A stretch of 64,000 nucleotides of DNA. Source: JAQGMJ01 sp036498945 (GTDB lineage Bacteria; Pseudomonadota; Gammaproteobacteria; Burkholderiales; JAEUOS01). The DNA lies in the NCBI GenBank assembly GCA_036498945.1, contig DASYEQ010000087.1, forward strand, positions 19,237-83,236. Reading direction: 5' to 3'. A program made the translations under genes and the position numbers. A model generated the notes under the pieces. That model saw only the letters and a program-made list of their open reading frames with translations. It had not been told where the DNA came from and did not search any database. This document shows, in pieces, positions 25,554-34,139 of this stretch; the first letter of the stretch is position 1, and each line of letters begins with the position of its first letter.

Positions 25554-26596
25554 TGCAGGCCGCTCACACCCTTGTCGATCTCCGCACTGGCGGCGGGTTT
25601 TTGCCCACCCTGGTCGGCCACCGGCTGCGCAGCGGGGGCCGGGTCGGCAGCCACCGCCGCCTTCGGAGTGTCGGCGGGCCTGGCGGCCGCGGCTTTCGCG
25701 TCGCCCGCCTTGCCCGCGGTCTTGACGAAGTCGCCCATGTATTCGAGCTTGGCCGAATCGCGCAGCTGCTTCAGCTCATTGCTAGCCAGTTCGGTGCGTT
25801 TCTGGTTCACCAGGTAGCGCTCGATGTAGGGCGTGGCGTCCGGCTCGGCGATCGGCACGGTCTGCGAGCCGGCCAACTGCACCACCATGACGCCGCTGGC
25901 CGAATCGGTGAAGCCGATGTCGCCGTCCTTCATCTGCGCGATGCGCGGCAGCAGTTCCTGCGGCAGCTGCTCGGCCGCACGCACGCTGGTGCCGGCGTTG
26001 TAATGCAGTTGCTGGCCCTTGAGCCAATCGACGATCTCGTTCATGTTCTTGGTCTTGCCCGCCTGTTCGCGCAGGCTCGCCACCTGCGCCGGCGTGGCCG
26101 ACACCGTAAGTTCCTGGAAGCGGTACACGCGGCGCTGGGAGAACAACTCCGGATGCGCGGCATAGAACTTCCTCACGTCGTCGGCCGAAGGCTTGGCCAC
26201 CGAGGCCGCCACCGACTTTTCCAGGTAGGCCTGCGACAGGATCTGCCGGCGCGAGGCTTCGATGGCGTTGAGCACATCGGGGTCGCGGTCGAGCTTTTTC
26301 TCGATCGACTTCTGAATCAGCAGTTGCTGGTCGATCAGTTGCTCCAGCACCTTCTTGCCGGCAGCCGAAGCCTGCTCCGGTGACAGCGCGCCGACGTGGC
26401 TCAAGGCCTGGTTGACCTGATGCACCGAGATTTCATCGCCGTTCACCTTCACCGCGACCTGGGTGGCGGCTTCCTTGCTCGCGGTGCTCTTGCCGCAGGA
26501 CGCGAGCACCGTGCAGGCGGCCAGGAGGGTTGCGGAGACCAGCCTGCCTGCGCGGCGGCGCAGGGGGCGGTTGCGGAATGAATGTCTGATCGCCAT
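25550..26596 (-). CDS. epsD: EpsD: lipoprotein peptidyl-prolyl cis-trans isomerase
   Basis: 348 residues from ATG 26596; the frame stays open to 26791 without a better start. The N-terminus has a twin-Arg-rich n-region, a hydrophobic core and the lipobox LASCGKS, so it is a predicted lipoprotein. A SurA/PpiC-like N-terminal helical region (VNQALSHVGALSPEQASAAG) precedes a parvulin-type rotamase domain (YRFQELTVS through MKDGDIGFTDSASG). The C-terminal tail is Ala/Pro-rich. It is the first gene of the epsDEFG-xrtB-epsI operon and probably helps fold or insert export components in the periplasm. Confidence 0.88.
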   Translation of the reverse strand: MAIRHSFRNRPLRRRAGRLVSATLLAACTVLASCGKSTASKEAATQVAVKVNGDEISVHQVNQALSHVGALSPEQASAAGKKVLEQLIDQQLLIQKSIEKKLDRDPDVLNAIEASRRQILSQAYLEKSVAASVAKPSADDVRKFYAAHPELFSQRRVYRFQELTVSATPAQVASLREQAGKTKNMNEIVDWLKGQQLHYNAGTSVRAAEQLPQELLPRIAQMKDGDIGFTDSASGVMVVQLAGSQTVPIAEPDATPYIERYLVNQKRTELASNELKQLRDSAKLEYMGDFVKTAGKAGDAKAAAARPADTPKAAVAADPAPAAQPVADQGGQKPAASAEIDKGVSGLQ

Positions 26597-27011
26597 GGGA
26601 GTGTTCGTGCAAGAAAATCGACGGGGTATCGGGGCAACCGCGGCGGCGCTAGGCCATGCCGCTGATCCACCCGCGCGATGCAGGAAGTCCGCGCCTTGCG
26701 GCGACGCGCGGACCTCGCCGGCCCGGGCAATCGCCGCCGCGACCTTCCCCGCAGCCTTGGCATCTTCGGCCCGCAACATGACTGCACTCATGGAATCGCA
26801 AAAGTGCGCTGTAGTCCGTTCGGCTTATCGCAACACGCCGTGCCGGCGGCGCCATGGCCACCCATCAGGGGCGGGGACCCGCGACAACACCTGCAACCGG
26901 TCGCGATGCCGGGGGAAACGGCGCGGCGCGTGCGGATTTCCCCGTCAAACGATGCGGCGCCGGTCCATTTTTTTGACACGATGATGACAACGCGACTTGC
27001 ACCGAAAAACA
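26597..27011. other. Region upstream of the epsD operon, no gene supported
   Basis: About 415 bp lie between epsD and the terminator of the PEP-CTERM gene. It must hold the promoter of the eps operon, because the next upstream gene ends in a terminator. Several short open frames here are not supported by ribosome sites or composition. A CGGCACG...TTGCG stretch on the minus strand resembles a sigma-54 site, but its spacing is one base too long. The stretch around 26955-27000 is AT-richer than its surroundings. Confidence 0.45.
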
Positions 27012-27043
27012 AAAAGCGGCCATGCTTTCGCACGGCCGCTTTT
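27012..27043 (-). terminator. Rho-independent terminator of the PEP-CTERM gene
   Basis: AAAAGCGGCC pairs with GGCCGCTTTT around an inner TGC/GCA pair and a TTTC loop, with one mismatch between the two stem parts. On the minus strand the stem ends in a T run. It lies 65 bp beyond the stop of the PEP-CTERM gene and separates it from the eps operon. Confidence 0.8.
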
Positions 27044-27107
27044 AACAATTCCGCAATCTTGCACCGGCCGCCGCGCCTGCGCGACGGCCTTTGCGGCTTA
27101 CCGCTTC

Positions 27108-27659
27108 TTAGACGTTCTTGCGGCGGCGCGCGGCGATGAAACCCATCAGGCCCAGGCCCGCGAGCATCAGGGCGTAGGTGCCCGGCTCGGGAACCGGCGC
27201 CAGGTTGAGCGCGCCGGAGTACGAGCCCCCGGAGTCGCCGGTCACGGTGCCGCGCAGTTCCAGCGAGTAGGTGCCGGCCGCCAGCGTGGTCGGGCTGATC
27301 ACCAGGACGTCGCCGTTAACGCCAGGGGTGCCGCTGATCGGCGAGCTCCAGGCCTGCTCCAGCGGCGTGGTGCCGGAAACGAACGGACCGCTACCCTGGA
27401 ACAGGCGGGCTTCCAGGCCGGTGATCTGGAACAGGGTGCCCAGGTCGATGGTGGCGGCGATGGTGTTGAAGGTGCCGCCGGGAGCGATGGTGAACACGAA
27501 GTCATCGACGAAATCGCCGACCTTCGAGGTGAAGCTGTCGCCGTAGGTCGCGGAAAACGGCGGGGTGTGGGTGCCGAGATCGAAGGTCGCGGCGGAAGCG
27601 CAGGAAGCCGCCGCGGCCAGCAGTCCGGCCAGAACCGTCTTTGCAATCATCATTTTCAT
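27108..27659 (-). CDS. PEP-CTERM protein (FxDxF type), candidate XrtB substrate
   Basis: 183 residues from the ATG at 27659, preceded by GGAT; another ATG lies at 27671. A signal peptide (TVLAGLLAAAASCASA) leads to a beta-rich secreted domain starting ATFDLGTHTPPF and containing FVDDFVFTIAPGG. The C-terminus is a complete sorting signal: VPEPGTYALMLAGLGLMG followed by FIAARRRKNV, that is a PEP motif, a hydrophobic span and a basic tail. Exosortase would cleave near the PEP motif and attach or release the protein at the surface. Function unknown. It is the only PEP-CTERM protein in the window and lies just upstream of the xrtB operon, on the same strand. Confidence 0.92.
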   Translation of the reverse strand: MKMMIAKTVLAGLLAAAASCASAATFDLGTHTPPFSATYGDSFTSKVGDFVDDFVFTIAPGGTFNTIAATIDLGTLFQITGLEARLFQGSGPFVSGTTPLEQAWSSPISGTPGVNGDVLVISPTTLAAGTYSLELRGTVTGDSGGSYSGALNLAPVPEPGTYALMLAGLGLMGFIAARRRKNV

Positions 27660-27923
27660 GAGGTTATCCATATAGAAAAGTTTACGAACCGATTCGCCAC
27701 TGTTCCGGCACCGTCGGACGGCTCCCCAGCCCTCTTTCAATCGCCGCCAGTTTGCGGGTGCGATGTGAAGCGCCTTTGGGCGCGGGCACGCGCGCTGCTA
27801 GTCCCTTCGGCACACCGCGCGTGAGCCGGGGGCAGGGTTTTATGCATTTGGCATTGACGACCGCTCTCGCGGTGGCGTTCCATGCATGCGCCGGGGTGTC
27901 GGCGCCGCAGAGTTGGGCCGGCC

Positions 27924-29921
27924 TTAGAGGACGGTGAGTACCTTGAAGGTGTTGCGCCCGGCGGCCTTGGCATCGTAGAGCGCGCGGTCGGCGCGCTGCA
28001 GCAGTTCGGCGGGCGCGAGAGCCTCGTCGCCGGCGCCCGCGACGGTGATGCCGATGCTGGTGGTGGCGCTCACGCGCACGTCGCCGAAGACGAAGGCGGC
28101 ACGCATGGCGTCGACGATCTTCTGCCCGACAAGATAAGCGTCGGCCGCCTCGGCCAGGTCTTCGAGCAGGATCACGAATTCGTCGCCGCCCAGGCGGCCG
28201 ACAACATCGGTCTGGCGCACGCAGGCCGCCAGGCGCGCGGAAAATTCCTTCAGCAGTCGGTCGCCGATGCCGTGGCCGTAGCCATCGTTGACCGACTTGA
28301 AGTGGTCGACGTCAAGGTACATCAGCGCGCAGGGCCGGCGGCTGCGGTTCAGGCGCCTGATCGCCTCGCCCAGGCGGCGGTTGAAAGCGCCGCGGTTGAC
28401 GAGGCCGGTGAGCGGATCGTGGTCCGCCATGTGCGCGAGACGCTCCTCGGCCGCCTTTTGCTGCGTGATGTCGTGCACCAGCACATAAAAGCCCGTCACC
28501 GCCCCATCCGCGCCGTAGTGCGGAAGATAGGTGCATTGCACGTAGCGCCGGCGCCCGCCAGCTACCAAATCGCGCTCCACCTGCGCCGGGTAGCCATCGA
28601 GGACGCTGCGCAGGGTGGGCTCCGAGCGCGCGAAATCGGCCTCGCCCAGCACATCGCGCAAATGCGCACCTTCCAGCTGGTCGCGCGCCAGGCCGAACCA
28701 TTCTTCGTACATCTTGTTGTTGAAGCGGTAGCGCAGTTCGCGGTCGACGTAGCCGATCAGCACCGGCAGGTTGTCGGTGATGGTGACAAGGCGTTCCTGG
28801 TGCGCGGTCAGCGCCTGCTCGCTGTGCTCGTGCAGCACCATCAGGCGGTTGAACTCCGCGGTCAGGCCGCCGATCTCGTCGTCGCGCAGCACCGGCAGCG
28901 CGGTGGCGCCGCGCGGATTCTGCATGCGCTCGCGCACGTTGCGCCCGAGGGCGTCCAGGGGACGCAGCGCGCGGCGCACCATGAACCAGACGGCAAAAGC
29001 GACCGCCACGCTTACCAGGCCGCCGGCCAGCGCGGTGTTGCGCTGCGCCTGCGCCACCGGAGCGAAGGCCTCTTCCACCGGCAGCACCGCGCACAGGATC
29101 CAGTCGGTTTCCTTCAGGCGCTTGTAGCTCATCAGCCCGCGATGCCCGGTGCTGTTGACACCTTCGATGGTGCCCTCGAAGCCGGCTTGCGCCATGCCCG
29201 CCACCGGATTTTTCGACGCGGGCGCCGCCGGTCCCAGGACGCGCCGCCGGTCGGGATGGCTGACGAGAATGGGCTGGTCGCCGCGGGTGACGACATAGAA
29301 ATAGCCGCTCTGGCCCACCGGGGCGGCGCCGATGTCGCCGAGAAAGCTGTCGTCCAGCAGGCTGATGGTGCCCGCCAGGACGGCGATGATGCTACCGTTG
29401 CTGTCGTAGACTGGCGCGGTCATCACCACCAGCGGCCGGCCGCTGGCGGCGCTGCGATAGGGCTGCGAGATCACCGGGCGGCGCCGGCGCACCGTCTCCT
29501 GGAAATAGGCACGCTGCATGAAATTGACCTGGCGCAACCCGGGCCGCTCCGGCTGCGCCGCCAGCACTTCGCCCGTCGCCGACAGGATCAGGATGGAGTC
29601 GAACATGGTGTGCAGGGCACGCTGCTCGCGCAGTTGCATCGCGCCCAGGCGGACATTGCGTTCCAGGTAGGCCGCGATGCCGTCGGCCGATTCGGTCAGC
29701 GCGGCGCGGCGGTCGCGGAACTTGCCGTCGATCTCGTCGGCGGTGCGCGTCACCAGCGAGGTCTGCTGCGCACTCAGCACGCGCGCCATCGAGGCACGCG
29801 TCTGGTAGATCTGGAACGCCGTCAGCGCGATCACCATGGCGCCGAACAGCAAGGCGACGCCCACGGCCAGCCTGGCCTTGAGCGACAGCGCGTTGCGCAG
29901 CAGTTTGGCGTAAAGCGTCAT
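27924..29921 (-). CDS. Membrane diguanylate cyclase: dCache sensor, HAMP, PAS, GGDEF
   Basis: 665 residues from ATG 29921. TM1 (LAVGVALLFGAMVIALTAF) is followed by a periplasmic sensor of about 270 residues with Cache features (PVISQPYRSAASGRPLVV, YFYVVTRG). TM2, a HAMP segment (RRALRPLDALGRNVRERM), a PAS domain (residues about 370-490) and a GGDEF domain follow. The catalytic RLGGDEFVILLEDL is intact, and an inhibitory I-site RQTD lies five residues before GGDEF. It should make c-di-GMP in response to an external ligand. The location next to the EPS locus and a c-di-GMP-receptor-like EpsG suggests local signalling. Confidence 0.92.
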   Translation of the reverse strand: MTLYAKLLRNALSLKARLAVGVALLFGAMVIALTAFQIYQTRASMARVLSAQQTSLVTRTADEIDGKFRDRRAALTESADGIAAYLERNVRLGAMQLREQRALHTMFDSILILSATGEVLAAQPERPGLRQVNFMQRAYFQETVRRRRPVISQPYRSAASGRPLVVMTAPVYDSNGSIIAVLAGTISLLDDSFLGDIGAAPVGQSGYFYVVTRGDQPILVSHPDRRRVLGPAAPASKNPVAGMAQAGFEGTIEGVNSTGHRGLMSYKRLKETDWILCAVLPVEEAFAPVAQAQRNTALAGGLVSVAVAFAVWFMVRRALRPLDALGRNVRERMQNPRGATALPVLRDDEIGGLTAEFNRLMVLHEHSEQALTAHQERLVTITDNLPVLIGYVDRELRYRFNNKMYEEWFGLARDQLEGAHLRDVLGEADFARSEPTLRSVLDGYPAQVERDLVAGGRRRYVQCTYLPHYGADGAVTGFYVLVHDITQQKAAEERLAHMADHDPLTGLVNRGAFNRRLGEAIRRLNRSRRPCALMYLDVDHFKSVNDGYGHGIGDRLLKEFSARLAACVRQTDVVGRLGGDEFVILLEDLAEAADAYLVGQKIVDAMRAAFVFGDVRVSATTSIGITVAGAGDEALAPAELLQRADRALYDAKAAGRNTFKVLTVL

Positions 29922-30073
29922 GAGGGATGCAACGGCGATGGGCGGAAAAACGCGACCCTTACTGTGCGCCGACACCCCGCATTTCCATGCGCCAAACAGC
30001 GCCGCTTTCACCCGCCATTTCAGCCTTGGGGCCGCCGCCGCTACACTTGCGGCCTCTCTTGAAAGGATTTACC

Positions 30074-30544
30074 GTGAAACAGCCCTTCCTTTGCCTGTCT
30101 TTTCTGGCCGCCCTCTCCTTTTGCGCCCATGCCGAAGACATCGGCAGCGTCAGCACGGCTTTCAAGCTGATCGGCCCCAACCACAAGGTGGTGGTGGAAG
30201 CCTACGACGACCCCAAGGTCGCCGGCGTCACCTGCTACGTTTCGCGCGCCCGCACCGGCGGCATCGCCGGCGGCCTGGGGCTGGCCGAAGATAAGGCGGA
30301 AGCCTCGATCGCCTGCCGCCAGGTGGGGCCGATCGCCTTCTCCGCGCCGCTGGAAAAGGAAGAAGAGGTGTTCAGCGAGCGCATGTCGGTGCTGTTCAAG
30401 CGCCTGCGCGTGGTGCGCTTCGCCGACGTCAAGCGCAACACTTTGGTGTACCTGACCTATTCGGACAAGCTGGTCGACGGTTCGCCGCAAAACAGCGTCA
30501 GCGCGGTGCCGGTGGATCGGGCGCTGCACATCCCGATGCGCTAA
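30074..30544 (+). CDS. creA: CreA family protein
   Basis: 156 residues from a GTG at 30074 with GAAAGGA at good spacing. A signal peptide (FLCLSFLAALSFCAHA) leads to EDIGSVSTAFKLIGPNHKVVV, GVTCYVSRARTGG, and IACRQVGPI, matching the CreA family of secreted proteins of unknown function. Two cysteines (in GVTCYV and IACRQ) could form a disulphide in the periplasm. It is transcribed divergently from the diguanylate cyclase gene, with 152 bp between the start codons, and converges on a histidine kinase gene. Confidence 0.88.
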   Translation: MKQPFLCLSFLAALSFCAHAEDIGSVSTAFKLIGPNHKVVVEAYDDPKVAGVTCYVSRARTGGIAGGLGLAEDKAEASIACRQVGPIAFSAPLEKEEEVFSERMSVLFKRLRVVRFADVKRNTLVYLTYSDKLVDGSPQNSVSAVPVDRALHIPMR

Positions 30545-30568
30545 GGCACAACGACGGGAAGCGGTGCC

Positions 30569-31948
30569 TCAGGCGGACCGCGCCACCGGCAGCGTGAAAT
30601 GCAGCACGGTGCCGATCCCCGGCCCCGTGGCTTCTTCCTCGCCGGCAGCCAGTTCTTCCAGGCTGGGCACATGATCCGGGTCGGCGGCGGGGTCGTTGGC
30701 CGCCGGGTCGGGCCCGGCGCCATTGCGGATGCCGATGGCGCCGCCGTTTTCCTCGACGAACAGGCGCGCCACCGCCAGCCCCAGGCCATGGCCGCGCGAC
30801 AGGCCGCGCTCGACCTGCCAGTGGCGGTCGAACACACGGGCGTGGAATTCCTCCGGGATGCCCGGGCCCTGGTCGATGATGCAAAAGCGTACCTGCGCCC
30901 CTTCGTCTTCGGCGCTGACGTGCACCACCGTGCCGGCGGGGCTGTAGGCAATGGCGTTGCCCACCAGGTTGGCGAATACGCGCATCACCTGCGGGTAGTT
31001 GATCGCCACCGCCGGCAGGCCCTGCGGGTTATCCACCGTCAGGAGGATGCCGCGCGCTTCCGCCGCCGGGCGCATGGCGTGCAGCACGTCGGCCAGCAGC
31101 ACTTCCGCGCGCACCGCCAGGCGCGAGCGCGGCTGCGGCAGCGGCAGGCCGGAGGTGGCGGCGCGCATGTCCTCGATCAGCTCGGTCATCTGCTTGGCGG
31201 CGCGGGTCTGGATGGCGGCGTAGTTCTTGATCTCCGGCTCGGCGCGCCGCGCCAGGCCCACCGAGGAAATCGAAATCGCCGACAGCGGCGAGCGCAGGTC
31301 GTGCGCCAGGGTGGAGACCGCCTCTTCGCGCTCGCGCAAGGTGCGCTGCGCCAGGTCGAGCGCGGCCACCGCGTCTTCCATCGCCACGCGCAATTCGATC
31401 TCGCGGGCGATGACACGCGCCAGCTCGGTGAGCACTTCGATGTCCTGCGCGCTCCATGGGCGCGGCACGAAATCGACCACGCACAGGCTGCCGACGGCCT
31501 CGCGGCCGTCGACGATCAACGGCGCGCCGGCGTAGGCGCGCAGCCCCAGCGCGCGCGCGCTTTCGACCGCGCCATAGACCGGGTCCGCGGCGACGTCCTC
31601 GATGGTCAGGGGCTTGGCGCCGGCAATGGTGTAGTGGCACAGGCTGCGTTGGGCAGCCGGGGCACCGTCGCGGCGCTCGACCGGCTCGGCAGCCCCGTCC
31701 GGCAGGCCGATGCCGCCCTTGCGCAGGTCGCCGTGTTCACCCACCAGGGTGACGAAGGCGGCGGGCGCACGCAGCAGGCTGGCGGCCAGGCGGGTGATGC
31801 GCTCGTAGGCGGATTCAGGCCCGTCTTGCAGCAGGTCGGTGCGCCGCAGCGCACGCAGGCGCGCGGGCGAGGCAAGCGCCGCCGCCAGTTCCGCTTCTCC
31901 CGGAGGCTGGCTGCCGGGGCCTGACGCCGCGCCTGAACTGGCTTTCAT
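30569..31948 (-). CDS. GAF-domain sensor histidine kinase
   Basis: 459 residues, no membrane segment. A GAF domain occupies about residues 40-185 (AFVTLVGEHGDLRKGG, SLCHYTIAG, GSLCVVDFVPRPWS). The HisKA dimerisation helix has STLAHDLRSPLSAISI with the phospho-accepting His. The HATPase domain has NLVGNAIAYSP (N box), IDQGPGIPEEF (G1) and RGHGLGLAVARLFVEENGG (G2). It is complete but has no adjacent response regulator. It is divergent from ada; the shared upstream region contains the Ada-box-like element. Ligand unknown. Confidence 0.9.
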   Translation of the reverse strand: MKASSGAASGPGSQPPGEAELAAALASPARLRALRRTDLLQDGPESAYERITRLAASLLRAPAAFVTLVGEHGDLRKGGIGLPDGAAEPVERRDGAPAAQRSLCHYTIAGAKPLTIEDVAADPVYGAVESARALGLRAYAGAPLIVDGREAVGSLCVVDFVPRPWSAQDIEVLTELARVIAREIELRVAMEDAVAALDLAQRTLREREEAVSTLAHDLRSPLSAISISSVGLARRAEPEIKNYAAIQTRAAKQMTELIEDMRAATSGLPLPQPRSRLAVRAEVLLADVLHAMRPAAEARGILLTVDNPQGLPAVAINYPQVMRVFANLVGNAIAYSPAGTVVHVSAEDEGAQVRFCIIDQGPGIPEEFHARVFDRHWQVERGLSRGHGLGLAVARLFVEENGGAIGIRNGAGPDPAANDPAADPDHVPSLEELAAGEEEATGPGIGTVLHFTLPVARSA

Positions 31949-31978
31949 GATGAGGGAGTGAGTACTTATTATGAGTTC

Positions 31979-31984
31979 ATTATA
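31979..31984 (-). promoter_or_regulatory. Perfect -10 hexamer TATAAT before the histidine kinase gene
   Basis: The minus strand reads TATAAT at 31984-31979, 31 bases before the kinase ATG, within an AT-rich patch that stands out from its GC-rich surroundings. No good -35 was found 16-18 bases upstream. The kinase ATG lacks a Shine-Dalgarno site, so the message may be nearly leaderless. Confidence 0.45.
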
Positions 31985-32096
31985 GAGCGCGCAGGGACGA
32001 TTCCGTTCCCTTGGCGCCAATCAAAGCTCGAAAACCGCACAAAAGGCGGCGGAAAGCCCACATGATCATCCACGACATTGCCCTGCGCCAGCCACC

Positions 32097-32136
32097 AATT
32101 CGGCAGCAAGCGCCGGAGTGTACCCAGGCGCATAAT
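32097..32136 (+). promoter_or_regulatory. Ada-box-like operator and -10 of the ada promoter
   Basis: AATTCGGCAGCAAG at 32097-32110 matches the E. coli Ada binding consensus AAT-N6-GCAA exactly. A CATAAT hexamer at 32131-32136 would serve as -10, which places the box at or just upstream of the -35 position, as in Ada-activated promoters. The 24-bp block 32097-32120 recurs before the MFS gene at 34140. Assignment as operator is inference from consensus and position. Confidence 0.68.
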
Positions 32137-32192
32137 CGCCGAGACTTCTTGCATGGACGCGATCCGCGCCCCAATTACGCAAGGAGACCTTC

Positions 32193-33320
32193 ATGTCTAC
32201 CGTACTGCAAATGCGTCCCGCCCGCCCCGCCATTCTTCCCGCCTCCATGCCGCCGCGCACGCCGCGCTTCGGCGACGAGGACGCGCGCTGGGCGGCAGTG
32301 CGCGCGCGCGACGCCCGCGCCGACGGCCATTTTTTCTACTCCGTCAAAAGCACCGGCGTCTATTGCCGCCCTTCCTGCGCCTCGCGCCCGGCGCGGCGCG
32401 AGAACGTCGCCTTTCATGACAGCTGCGCCGCGGCGGAAGCGGCCGGTTTCCGCCCCTGCAAGCGCTGCCGCCCGAACGAAGCCAGCCAGGCGGAGCGCCG
32501 AGCCGCCGTGGTCGCCGCCGCCTGTCGCGCCATCGAGACGGCCAATGACGTAGAGAACGGCGTGCCCGACCTGGCGCAACTGGCCGCGCAGGCCGGCATG
32601 AGCCGGTTTCACTTTCACCGCGTATTCAAGGAAGCCACCGGCGTGACTCCGCGCGCCTACGCCCAGGCAAGGCGCGCCGAGCGCCTGCGCGCGCAACTGC
32701 CGGAAAGCTCCAGCGTGACGGCGGCGATCTACGACGCCGGCTACAACTCCAGTGGCCGCTTCTACGAGCAGTCGGATGAGATGCTCGGCATGCGCCCGGC
32801 CGACTACCGCGCCGGCGGCGCCGGCAGTACCATCCGCTTCGGCGTCGGCGCCTGCTCGCTGGGCGCAATACTCGTGGCGGCCACCGAAAAGGGCGTGTGC
32901 GCCATCCTCCTGGGCGACGATCCCGATGCCCTGGTGCGCGACCTGCAGGACCGTTTTCCCAAGGCGGAACTGAAAGGCGGCGAGCGCGATTTCGAACAAT
33001 GGATGGCGCAAGTGATCGGCCTGATCGAAACTCCCGCGCAGGGACTGGACCTGCCTCTGGACGTGCGCGGCACCGCCTTCCAGCAGCGCGTCTGGCAGGC
33101 ACTGCGGGCAATTCCACCGGGCAGCACCGCGAGCTATGCCGAAATCGCCCGCCGCATCGGCACGCCCAAGGCAGTGCGCGCCGTCGCCCAGGCCTGCGCC
33201 GCCAACGCGCTGGCGGTGGCGATCCCCTGCCACCGGGTGGTGAAAAGCGATGGCGCGCTCTCCGGCTACCGCTGGGGGGTGGAGCGCAAGCAGAAGCTGC
33301 TGCAACGCGAGGCTGCCTGA
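32193..33320 (+). CDS. ada: Ada: DNA alkylation response regulator and methyltransferase
   Basis: 375 residues, preceded by AAGGAGA. The N-terminal zinc domain has Cys58 and Cys62 (TGVYCRPSCASR) and Cys89 and Cys92 (PCKRCRP); Cys58 is the methyl acceptor that turns Ada into an activator. An AraC-type helix-turn-helix (FHFHRVFKEATGVTPRAYAQ) follows. The C-terminal O6-methylguanine methyltransferase domain has AIPCHRVVKSDGALSGYRWG with the acceptor cysteine. The domain order is complete and normal. It is probably autoregulated through the box at 32097. The stop overlaps the ATG of the oxygenase gene, so both form an operon. Confidence 0.96.
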   Translation: MSTVLQMRPARPAILPASMPPRTPRFGDEDARWAAVRARDARADGHFFYSVKSTGVYCRPSCASRPARRENVAFHDSCAAAEAAGFRPCKRCRPNEASQAERRAAVVAAACRAIETANDVENGVPDLAQLAAQAGMSRFHFHRVFKEATGVTPRAYAQARRAERLRAQLPESSSVTAAIYDAGYNSSGRFYEQSDEMLGMRPADYRAGGAGSTIRFGVGACSLGAILVAATEKGVCAILLGDDPDALVRDLQDRFPKAELKGGERDFEQWMAQVIGLIETPAQGLDLPLDVRGTAFQQRVWQALRAIPPGSTASYAEIARRIGTPKAVRAVAQACAANALAVAIPCHRVVKSDGALSGYRWGVERKQKLLQREAA

Positions 33321-34066
33321 TGCGGGCCGGCCTGGCAGAAGAGCCGCGCACGGCGGCCGAGACCGGCATCGCCGCGCGCGTTGCCGCTTTCGACTGGGAG
33401 GCGATCGAGGCGCAGATCAACACCGAAGGCTACGCGATGGCGCCGCTGTTCGACGCCGATGACTGCGTGGCGCTCTCCGGCCGATATGCAGAGGAAGCGC
33501 CCTTCCGCAGCCGCGTGGTGATGGCGCGCCACGGCTTCGGCCAGGGCGAGTACAAGTACTTCGCCTATCCCCTGCCGGCGCCGGTGGCGCAATTGCGCGA
33601 GGCGATGTATCGCCCGCTGGCGCGCATCGCCAACCACTGGAACGCGGCGCTGGGCGAGGCGGCGCGCTACCCCGGCACGCATGCGAAGTACCTGGCGCAA
33701 TGCCACGCGGCCGGGCAGCAGCGCCCCACGCCCCTGCTGCTGCAATACGGCGCCGGTGACTACAACTGCCTGCACCAGGATCTGTACGGCGAGCACGTGT
33801 TCCCGCTGCAACTCACCGTATTGCTCTCGCGTCCGGGTGAGGATTTCTCCGGCGGCGAATTCGTGCTCACCGAGCAGCGCCCGCGCATGCAGTCGCGCGT
33901 GGCGGTGGTGCCGCTGGCGCAAGGCGACGTGGTGATCTTTCCCGTGCATCATCGCCCGGTGCAGGGCACGCGCGGCTTGTATCGCGTCAACCTGCGCCAC
34001 GGCGTGAGCCGCATTACGCGCGGCCGGCGGCATACCCTGGGCGTCATCTTCCACGACGCCGCCTGA
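33320..34066 (+). CDS. 2OG-Fe(II) oxygenase, Oxygenase-NA type, coupled to ada
   Basis: 248 residues. The iron-binding HxD is His152-Gln-Asp154 in NCLHQDLYGEHVFPLQ; the distal His and the Arg that bind 2-oxoglutarate are in VIFPVHHRPVQG. FSGGEFVLTEQRPRMQSR is a further conserved block. It matches the COG3826/PF09859 group, which often sits beside or is fused to ada. It shares one base with the ada stop (TGATG). A role in repair of alkylated nucleic acid or protein, by analogy with AlkB, is inference; it is not AlkB itself by sequence. Confidence 0.85.
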   Translation: MRAGLAEEPRTAAETGIAARVAAFDWEAIEAQINTEGYAMAPLFDADDCVALSGRYAEEAPFRSRVVMARHGFGQGEYKYFAYPLPAPVAQLREAMYRPLARIANHWNAALGEAARYPGTHAKYLAQCHAAGQQRPTPLLLQYGAGDYNCLHQDLYGEHVFPLQLTVLLSRPGEDFSGGEFVLTEQRPRMQSRVAVVPLAQGDVVIFPVHHRPVQGTRGLYRVNLRHGVSRITRGRRHTLGVIFHDAA

Positions 34067-34088
34067 TTCGGCAGCAAGCGGCGGAGTG
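34065..34088 (+). promoter_or_regulatory. Second Ada-box-like element, upstream of the MFS gene
   Basis: The block 34065-34088 matches 32097-32120 at 22 of 24 positions (changes at block positions 1 and 17). It reads GAT-N6-GCAA, one base off the Ada consensus. It overlaps the oxygenase stop codon and ends 52 bp before the MFS start. A TACACT at 34109-34114 could be a -10, placed ten bases further from the box than in the ada promoter, about one helical turn. Confidence 0.55.
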
Positions 34089-34139
34089 CGGCAATCAGGG
34101 CCGCCTCCTACACTGGACTCACCTCAAAGGAGCCCAGTC

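Noticed and set aside
26597..26791. N-terminal extension of EpsD
   Set aside because: Starting at 26596 gives a proper lipoprotein signal; the extension would bury it and has no ribosome site.
26830..26860. Minus-strand CGGCACG...TTGCG resembling a sigma-54 -24/-12 promoter for the eps operon
   Set aside because: The distance between the GG and GC cores is 11 bases instead of the strict 10, and the site lies more than 200 bp from epsD.
30545..30568. AGGCAC/GTGCCT hairpin between creA and the histidine kinase as a terminator
   Set aside because: Short 6-bp stem with a large loop and no T-run on either strand.
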